Origin: Anolis sagrei | Taxonomy: Eukaryota > Chordata > Lepidosauria > Squamata > Anolidae | Direction: 5' to 3' | NCBI RefSeq assembly: GCF_037176765.1 | Contig: NC_090028.1 | Span: forward strand, 20,719,234 to 20,783,233 | Length of the DNA stretch: 64,000 nt | Shown: positions 59,601 through 64,000 of the stretch, one piece after another | How positions within the stretch are numbered: position 1 is the stretch's first letter | Layout of the letters: every line of letters begins with the position of its first letter | Translations under genes and position numbers: made by a program | The notes under the pieces: generated by a model | Database searches by the model: none | Seen by the model: the letters and a program-made list of their open reading frames with translations, nothing else | What the model was told of the DNA's origin: nothing

Positions 59601-62600
59601 AATAAATAAAATCACTAAACAAATCTCACAGTGTTTTCAGTAAGTTTATGATTTTGTGTTGGGTCATAGTAATAGCTGTCCTGGGCCACATTCAGCCCAT
59701 GGGCCACGGGTTAGATAAGCCTGCCCTAGAAGGTTTCAGAACTGGAAATGGTAATAATTGTAACCTTACTGGCCTGTTTGCAATTTTGTAGCACAAAAGT
59801 TGCAGCCTTATGTAGTTCTTCATCCTGTGATTCAGTTAGTGCTTGAATCATAACCGCAAGGCCATTGTTCTTCACCAGAGTATACTGATTTTCTTCTAAA
59901 AAGTATAATTAGTCATAGTAAGACAAAGTTATCCAAACTCTACTGTTAACTAGAAGTTCCTCCCAGTATATCTGAAGGAAAAGCATGAATTTTGCAATTA
60001 AGTGCAAGTAATTTTGAATTTTCACCACAGCTTCAATTAACAATGTCTGAATTTGATGTATACAATCTGTCAACATGCTCTGCTGTAGTAACTTCATGTA
60101 TGAGGACTACTTAGTTGTCGTTCTCAAGCCACTAATTTGTTCTATTGATTTGGGACTGACTAAGTATTACAGGGACTGACTGAGTATTACATAAACTAAA
60201 CATATCTTGTCATATTGCAGTGAAACATGTTAATTACATATAGAAATTCTTCTGTTTTTTTAAAAAAAAACTTTCAGTAACTGCAAATTGCAGTGAATCT
60301 TTCCACTGCATTAAACACCTGAAACAAGCATAATTTATTCTAATTTCCACTATAAATTGTTACCAGTAGCACCAAGCTTATCTAGCTCTCGGGCTTCTAG
60401 ACAATACCCAAATCTGCACCCCAAACCCAGGCTTTCCAGGGGGGCGGGCGGTCTAGATGCCCTCCCACTAACTACCGGGAGGACACCCAGACACCCAGAA
60501 GCCCCCCCCCCCCAATAAAGAGCCCTTAAAAGAAGAAATAATTTACCCAGCAGCCATTAAGGTACTCCTGGAGTTCTCCTGGTGCGTAGAAATGGCATGC
60601 CAGGAGGTGGGGGGGGGGGGGGGGGCAAGGGTGAAGAGGACCTTAATGGCAGCTAGGTAAGTTATTTCTTCTTTTACTAGTATTGCTATCTTGCTCATTT
60701 GTACATTTGGAAGCCCAAACAAGTGAGATGGCTGTGGGGACTCACCCCCGGGTGGTCCAGAGCTACCCATGGGTGAATCCCCATAGGCCCAGTTACCCAT
60801 TAGACCCGAGCCTTTCACAAAATACCAGATTTAATGGTGTATCTATTTCAGGACTTTCTTCTGAATTAATCTTTTAACTGAGGCATCATTTGGATGCCTC
60901 TTGTAAAAGCCTGACAGGTCCCGTATTTTTGGGCTTGTCTGGAAGGGCCATCTAAAATTGGGAATGGTGTCTAAAATTGGGAATTGTCTAATCCTGGCTG
61001 CCTCAGAAAGAAAGTGCCTCAAGGTCACATGGGGAAGGTTGTCACTAAGTAGAAACTTGTGCTTGAGCTTGTTCATAGAAACTGAATGATAGTAGAATGT
61101 GGTAGATGCATTCTACTTCCTGTTTGTTACATGGGCGGAGTCTTTCATTATATGGGATACCTGCAAATCTCCCACATAGCAATTCAGATGGGAGCACGTT
61201 GCACCTTGCTTTGGAAAATAGGTCGTGGTATTTTGCCACAGTCAAGTTCTTTAGATCGTTTGCTGTGTAGAAAGGCCCAACATAATGTATGGACAGGGCA
61301 CTTGGGGAGCAAGATACATAAGAGCGAGAGCGCAAAGATAATGTCCCACAGTCTCAGTTTGATTTATTTGTATCTCTTAGTAAATACAAAGGATAGATGT
61401 TCAGCTGGCCCATTTCAAAAAGTAAAATTAGGTTTCTCTATTTCAGTGGGACATATTCCTAAATCAGCATGCCTTAGATTACATTTTCATTTTTAAGCTT
61501 AAAAATATAGTCAATCTATATCTTTTTAAAAGGAAACAAATTATACTAATCTTTTTATGAGCTTCCTAGTAGTATAATTATGCAGTGGAATTCTAATGTC
61601 ACCTGTGTCTTAGTGCAGCATTTTGAATATATTTAGTATATTCAATTTTAAATTAGCAGAAATTGCATAAATATAAAACAGAATCTTACCACAGCTTTCT
61701 GTACAATGTCCAAGGGTAAGTATAATACTGAATTGTTCTCCTGGATCCAGAAAGTTGTTAGAAAGCAGAGTCAGAAGATTTGGCATGATACTGTACTTTG
61801 GCAAGCTGACTCCAATTGTAGCTATCGAGGAAAACATACCCATTAACATGGAATACACAGACATAATCTTTATTAATGACTTAGATGAAGGGTTAGAAAG
61901 CATGATAATCAAGTTTGCAGACAACACCAAATTGGGAGGGATAGCCAATACTCCAGAGGACAGGAGCAGGATTCAAAACGATCTTGACAGATTAGAGAGA
62001 TGGGCCAAAACTAACAAAATGAAGTTCAACAGTGACAAATGCAAGATACTCCACTTAGGCAGAAAAAAACAAAATGCAAAGATACAGAATGGGGGACAAT
62101 GCCTGGCTCGAGAGCAGTACGTGTGAAAAAGATCTTGGAGTCCTCGTGGACAGCAAGTTAAACATGAGCCAACAATGTGATGTGGCGGCAAAAAAAGCCA
62201 ATGGGATTTTGGCCTGCATCAATAGGAGCATAGTGCCTAGATCTAGGGAAGTCATGCTACCCTCTATTCCGCCTTGGTTAGACCACACCTGGAATATTGT
62301 GTCAATTCTGGGCAACACAATCGAAGAGAGATGTTGACAAGCTGGAATGTGTCCATAGGAGTGCAACTAAAATGATCAAAGGGTCTGGAGAACAAGCCCC
62401 ATGAGGAGCGGCTTAAGGAGCTGGGCATGTTTAGCCTGAAGAAGAGAAGGCTAAGAAGAGATATGATAGCCATGTATAAATATGTGAGAGGAAGTCACAG
62501 GGAGGAGGGAGCAAGCTTGCTTTCTGCTTCCCTGGAGACTAGGACATGGAACAATGGCTTCAAACTACAAGAAAAGAGATTCCATCTGAACATGAGGAAG

Positions 62601-63774
62601 AACTTCCTGACTGTGAGAGCTGTTCAGCAGTGGAATTCTCTGCCCTGGAGTGTGGTGGAGGCTCCTTCTTTGGAGGCTTTTAAACAGAGGCTGGATGGCC
62701 ACCTGTCAGGGGTGCTTTGAATGCAATATTCCTTCTTCTTGGCAGGAGGTTGGACTGGATGGCCCAGGAGGTCTCTTCCAACTCTATGATTCTATGATAA
62801 TATTTGACAAATGTACTGCAACAGAAGACTAGCAGCATCCCTTTTCCAGTTATCTAAAGCTTTCTCCCAGTATCTCCTGGTGTTCTCAATTACTTGCTAG
62901 TCCCTTTGGAAAGATCTGTGGAGAAGGGGAACTACACAGGAAGAAAATTACTTCAGACTTCTGTTCATGGAGGATGGCAGCTCGTGGCTTTTATATTAAG
63001 AATGTAGGGTTATCCAGTTGTGTTCCAAATTTAAAAGACCTAGCCAATGTGTTTGAGCCTTTACTACACAGTCTGGAATGAAAGACTGAATGAAATCACC
63101 ACACTCCTGACAGGGAAGCCACAAGCTTCTATTTGCTGAATAAGCTTTCATAGATCTACAAGTACAATGAAGTGCCACAAAGTAGCTGCCCCGACTCACT
63201 TTCCAAGCAATCTGCTCCCAGAACAACAATTGCCCCATCAGTTGAGAGGGAAACATGCAGAGGCAAACACACCAGCTTCTCCCTTTCTCTTCTCCCCAGT
63301 TATCCACCAAAGAAGCAGTAACACTGTTGGATGGGAACAGCTACAGCTGAAATTTAGATTTTGGAAAATGAAGGAGGGCAGTTACCTTCGTGGTGAACTT
63401 TTTTATGGTCCCACTTTCTTTGCTACCTTAAAATATTCTTAACAAGGGTTTCAGGAAGGTCATAAACCAAGACAGAACACGGGCAATAAGATCACTGGAT
63501 GCTCTATGAGCACCTCGTTCTATGGAAACACACAGATGCCTGACTGGTGCCTAAATACAGTATATCATTGTGTAATACAAACTGTATTTTCTAAAAGTTT
63601 TTTTAAAAAAATATTTGGGTCTGTTCACTCACAGTTATCAGCAATACAGGCATCCAAAGTTTTGGTCACCACTACAGCAAGTTTTGTGTTTGCAGAGTTC
63701 ACAAGAGAATTATGTGTCAACTTGGCCAGAAGCTCATCCAACACAGCCAATCCACCAATAGAAACAAAAACACA
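45168..63774 (-). CDS. TERB1: Telomere repeats-binding bouquet formation protein 1, C-terminal 513 residues (5' exons outside window)
   Basis: Exons, minus strand: 63774-63633, 61821-61690, 59895-59770, 57115-56958, 55966-55596, 54051-53987, 50326-50156, 49603-49491, 47727-47518, 45221-45168. They sum to 1542 bases and all phases join. TERB1 is a meiosis-specific protein that, with TERB2 and MAJIN, binds TRF1 and fixes telomeres to the inner nuclear membrane for LINC/dynein-driven movement. Order of parts: armadillo-like helices (first three exons), a charged probable coiled coil, a long polar region, a Cys/His-rich stretch, then a Myb/SANT domain (KDFTPEEIMYLLNGVKKMG, HHWNAILW, LAKKY). The human protein is about 727 residues, so roughly 200 are missing upstream. 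The identification rests on the Myb domain, the ILTLGHCTE and GLSLNSRNFSKILQ segments, and synteny. No disabling change is seen. Confidence 0.92.
45253..45754 (+). mobile_element. CR1 LINE 3' end next to TERB1 terminal exon
   Basis: Encodes [20 protein letters not shown] and ends at ATTCTAGGATT. Its 5' end lies about 32 bases from the proposed TERB1 exon J acceptor. Confidence 0.9.
46200..47270 (+). mobile_element. RTE-BovB 3' end split by a solo-LTR-like element
   Basis: BovB sequence at 46200-46324 (AAAAGGAAGAGGGGCCAACC) resumes at 47225-47270 (GGCTGGTCCATGATGTCACG). Confidence 0.85.
46325..47224 (+). mobile_element. Solo-LTR-like fossil, 900 bp
   Basis: Begins TGTCAG and ends ACAACA with perfect 5-bp duplications GGCTG (46320-46324 and 47225-47229). 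A TATA-like GTATAAATAGC near 46721 and a TTAATAAACCC poly-A-like region near 46925 fit an LTR. No coding part remains. Strand inferred from those signals. Two C-runs lie inside. Younger than the BovB copy it interrupts. Confidence 0.75.
47518..47727 (-). CDS. TERB1: TERB1 exon I, Myb/SANT domain
   Basis: 210 bases, exactly 70 codons. Starts NTEVPLSGVLARAFKKVKRR, then the Myb/SANT fold TRKDFTPEEIMYLLNGVKKM, GHHWNAILW, NGRTNVDLAKKYFKLQ. Acceptor tattgcag, donor GTACTG. This domain is the main reason for calling the gene TERB1. Confidence 0.95.
47853..47880. repeat. (AC)n microsatellite
   Basis: About 14 CA units, 126 bases upstream of TERB1 exon I. Confidence 0.95.
48190..48308 (+). mobile_element. 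L2-type LINE 3' tail
   Basis: TGTAAGCCATTTTGAGTCTC and GGGCTATAAATAATAATAAT, into whose AAT tail the LTR-like element inserted. Confidence 0.7.
48309..49132 (+). mobile_element. Solo-LTR-like fossil, family A copy 2
   Basis: 824 bp, TGTGCAGG ... CAACAGCAC, inserted in (AAT)n, which flanks both sides. Promoter-like GACATAAAACC near 48538 and AATAAAGAACTTTG near 48979. Opposite-orientation homologue at 12665-13468. No coding part. Confidence 0.75.
49491..49603 (-). CDS. TERB1: TERB1 exon H
   Basis: 113 bases. Encodes NPQIEQDACCKKQTVSAKYS then CKGQDQNEKDTYLFEDE. The frame is set by the neighbours; a different frame is also open and misleading. Acceptor taaacag, donor GTACTG. Polar, Cys-containing, weakly conserved. 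Confidence 0.82.
49959..50093. mobile_element. Palindromic Penelope-like-element derivative
   Basis: GGGTTTCTGTGAGTTTTCTG ... CTCACAGCAACCCAGTGATT, shorter arms than the other copies. It ends about 60 bases from TERB1 exon G. Confidence 0.75.
50156..50326 (-). CDS. TERB1: TERB1 exon G, Cys/His-rich segment
   Basis: 171 bases. Encodes CQTTGLSLNSRNFSKILQTC then QYLCEKHRLILQTEMKYKRM and a basic tail. With the CxxC of exon E it forms a C-x2-C ... C ... C-x3-C-x2-H pattern that could bind zinc. Acceptor ttttttcag, donor GTAATT. Confidence 0.9.
50346..51213. other. AT-rich intron, nothing recognised
   Basis: No exon, repeat family or RNA gene seen. Short ATTAATATTAATATT runs lie near 50910-50990. 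Confidence 0.4.
51214..51540 (-). mobile_element. Sauria SINE, near full length
   Basis: Read on the plus strand: AAGGTCAAGGTTTTCTCCTG, GTCGTGTCTGACTCTGGGGT, TAAGCCGAAGAGCCAGCGTT, then the tRNA-like head in reverse ending GGTGCCACCGAGGGCTC. Confidence 0.93.
51601..51925. repeat. Tandem duplication, 167-bp unit
   Basis: TATGACTGTTATCCATTTAA (51601) recurs as TATGACTGTTATCAATTTAA (51768). The copies agree over at least 140 bases with only a few differences. Inside, CATAACCTTTTGGAAAGC-type words repeat further to about 51980. Confidence 0.93.
52168..52316 (-). mobile_element. Sauria SINE head fragment
   Basis: ACATTTGCATGTTTTTGAAC to CACTGCACCACCGAGGGGCC, the 5' half in reverse orientation. 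Confidence 0.88.
52738..53865 (-). mobile_element. LINE with YADD box and C-terminal CCHH finger, open frame
   Basis: 5'-truncated LINE whose minus-strand frame is open throughout (about 370 codons): VIELQYADDNVVCAHTEEDL, VLYKAIVLPTLLYACETWT-like thumb, QLRWTGHVVRMPDHRLPKQL, RARRKARQANPDRDRLPPGN and the finger CPHCGRRCRARIGLHSHMRT. Tail (TAAG)n. 12-bp duplication ACCAATATATAC (52726-52737 and 53866-53877). Lacks its endonuclease, so dead on arrival, but young. Confidence 0.9.
53987..54051 (-). CDS. TERB1: TERB1 exon F
   Basis: 65 bases. Encodes EFLFEQPDVVIPRKPQQGQN and T, between two split codons. Acceptor cctgcag, donor GTAGGC. Both flanking phases match exons E and G. Confidence 0.87.
54360..54625 (+). 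mobile_element. tRNA-derived SINE, full length
   Basis: Head GAGCCCCCGGTGGCCCAGTG, box-B-like GGTTCAAATCC, body GATAAAACATCAAATCATCC and CCTGGGCAATGTCCTTGCAG. Same family as 34152-34436. Confidence 0.92.
54841..55152. mobile_element. hAT-type element sharing sequence with the Helitron
   Basis: 312 bp, CAGGGGCGGCTCAAGCC ... GCCCCCTCTG, perfect 8-bp duplication CCTACTGG (54833-54840 and 55153-55160). The middle (about 54925-55070) closely resembles Helitron sequence at 29150-29280. Contains a G-run (55079-55095). Confidence 0.88.
55596..55966 (-). CDS. TERB1: TERB1 exon E, long polar region
   Basis: 371 bases, the largest TERB1 exon in the window. Low-complexity polar region (EKREKQINDGSIPQEI, VEQLLNSASAQLMAAKFV, HNHHHSPNK) ending AICESCKSAVQA, where a CxxC pair begins a Cys/His-rich stretch. 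Acceptor atgcag, donor GTCAGA. Likely linker and partner-binding region. Confidence 0.9.
56182..56280 (+). repeat. (AT)n followed by a Helitron 5' end fragment
   Basis: About 20 AT units, then TAAATGCTCTGTGCATAATG, matching the first bases of the 28807-29688 Helitron. The AT run may have expanded from the Helitron tip. Confidence 0.75.
56297..56858. mobile_element. CTCGAGTATAAGCC-end MITE
   Basis: TACCGTATATACTCGAG ... CTCAAGTATATACAGTA, near complete, with internal (AAT)n and (AAC)n expansions. It lies about 100 bases from TERB1 exon D. Confidence 0.82.
56958..57115 (-). CDS. TERB1: TERB1 exon D, charged helix/coiled coil
   Basis: 158 bases. Encodes EKLSWQLSEHPAKVDDNMEQ, then a Lys/Glu-rich helix ending KRAKEILHRIERLEKE. 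Heptad-like Leu/Ile spacing suggests a coiled coil after the armadillo block. Acceptor ttttcaag, donor GTATGT, phase 0 end. Confidence 0.9.
58042..58178 (+). mobile_element. CR1 LINE 3' tail
   Basis: AAGGCCCTTCTTTGGAGGTT to TCTATGATTCTATG. Confidence 0.88.
58179..58640 (+). mobile_element. L2 LINE 3' end
   Basis: Coding end remnants (CTCTCCTTCAAAAAGCTTTT), then GCAGCCCTGAGTCCCCTCAA and an (ATT)n tail. Confidence 0.8.
58641..59132 (-). mobile_element. R4/Dong-like LINE 3' end, copy 3
   Basis: The minus strand matches 14710 and 19762 (stop region ACTGTGTGATGTATCGG, then the ALGTV-like block). Tail-to-tail with the L2 just before it across an (ATT)n tract. Confidence 0.78.
59135..59210. repeat. 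(TCC)n homopyrimidine microsatellite
   Basis: About 25 uninterrupted TCC units. Translates to the poly-Gly frame on the minus strand. Confidence 0.97.
59412..59721. mobile_element. hAT (Tip100-like) MITE
   Basis: CAAGCTTGTCCAACCTTTAG ... GGGTTAGATAAGCCTG, imperfect inverted ends like Arthur/Zaphod-type elements. It ends about 50 bases downstream of the TERB1 exon C donor. Confidence 0.65.
59770..59895 (-). CDS. TERB1: TERB1 exon C, armadillo-like
   Basis: 126 bases. Encodes ENQYTLVKNNGLAVMIQALT then ESQDEELHKAATFVLQNCKQ, a classic armadillo helix pattern (AATFVLQNC). Acceptor ctttttag, donor GTAAGG. Confidence 0.92.
60340..61620. other. Intron: G-run and diverged repeat sequence
   Basis: A C-run at 60505-60514 and a G-run near 60610-60625. 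The stretch 60840-61340 has weak LINE-like minus-strand frames (e.g. FYKRHPNDASVKRLIQKK, ISHNERLRPC-like) that may be an old retroelement; I cannot name it. Confidence 0.4.
61690..61821 (-). CDS. TERB1: TERB1 exon B, armadillo-like
   Basis: 132 bases. Encodes TIGVSLPKYSIMPNLLTLLS then NNFLDPGEQFSIILTLGHCT and ESC. Donor GTAAGA, acceptor cgatag. A CR1 LINE begins about 42 bases upstream of the acceptor, so the branch point must lie in that short remnant. Confidence 0.9.
61864..62793 (+). mobile_element. CR1 LINE, RT fingers/thumb to 3' end
   Basis: Longest CR1 copy: [80 protein letters not shown] and the ATTCTATG tail. Several frame breaks. Its 5' end is 42 bases from the TERB1 exon B acceptor. 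Confidence 0.93.
62794..63632. other. TERB1 intron, nothing recognised
   Basis: No exon, known repeat or RNA gene. Open frames at 62996-63310 and 63167-63442 overlap on opposite strands with no domain. Confidence 0.4.
63633..63774 (-). CDS. TERB1: TERB1 exon A, armadillo-like
   Basis: 142 bases. Encodes CVFVSIGGLAVLDELLAKLT then VNSANTKLAVVVTKTLDACIAD. Only this reading phase is open. Acceptor aatacag, donor GTGAGT. The Leu/Ala/Val-rich helix pairs fit an armadillo repeat. Confidence 0.88.
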
Positions 63775-63898
63775 CTGTATTTTTGCTTGAACAAACAAAC
63801 AATAACATAAAAATTACCAGCTATATTCTCAATTGTTTGATTTATCGCTAACATGTTTAGGCATAATAATATTTTTTTCAAAATTAGTTGCAAAAATG

Positions 63899-64000
63899 CA
63901 TTATATTATATTATATTATATTATATTATATTATTTACAGTACTTATTCCGCCCTTCTCACCTCGAAGGGGACTCAGGGCAAATCACAATACACATATAT
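63899..64000 (-). repeat. (TTATA)n and start of an L2-type tail, cut by window end
   Basis: About seven TTATA units, then TATTCCGCCCTTCTCACC and GGGGACTCAGGGC, as at 9920 and 36260. Confidence 0.8.

Noticed and set aside
62996-63442. Overlapping frames on both strands in a TERB1 intron as an extra exon or gene
   Set aside because: Exons A and B already join in phase; no domain or splice signal supports them.

Overview
The window is vertebrate nuclear DNA, almost certainly from a squamate reptile (lizard-like). The evidence is the repeat mix: Sauria-type SINEs, RTE-BovB, L2, CR1, L1 and R4-like LINEs, a GIY-YIG Penelope-like element, a Helitron, many hAT-type MITEs and abundant (AAT)n tracts. 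There is no bacterial-style gene organisation. Nearly all open frames longer than 60 codons are repeat remnants. The real coding content is short exons scattered on the minus strand.

Two host genes can be rebuilt exon by exon with matching splice phases. DYNC1LI2 (cytoplasmic dynein 1 light intermediate chain 2) is complete: 13 coding exons run from the ATG at 40144 down to the stop at 3285 and encode 488 residues. Upstream of it on the same strand lies the 3' part of TERB1 (telomere repeat-binding bouquet formation protein 1): ten exons from 63774 to 45168, encoding the last 513 residues and including the C-terminal Myb/SANT domain. Its first exons lie beyond base 64000. From memory, the two genes also neighbour each other in this order and orientation on human 16q22.1.

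Layout (gene order is right to left). 63.9-45.2 kb: TERB1 exons with introns full of CR1, L2, hAT, SINE and LTR-like insertions. 45.2-40.4 kb: intergenic, holding BovB, Penelope-like, L1 and SINE pieces and a large (AAT)n-(ACCAT)n microsatellite. 40.4-39.7 kb: GC-rich DYNC1LI2 promoter and exon 1. 39.7-3.3 kb: DYNC1LI2 introns. 3.3-0 kb: 3' UTR and downstream flank with MITEs.

The two proteins belong to different processes: DYNC1LI2 links dynein to cargo adaptors, and TERB1 tethers meiotic telomeres to the nuclear envelope, where dynein moves them. Adjacency is probably synteny, not an operon-like unit. The most notable non-gene signals are antisense LINE insertions ending 5 to 26 bases inside the 5' splice sites of DYNC1LI2 exons 4, 7 and 8; short palindromic derivatives of a Penelope-like element with 12-13 bp target duplications; and one sequence module shared by a Helitron and an unrelated hAT-type element. 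I saw no CRISPR array, rRNA or stand-alone tRNA gene.
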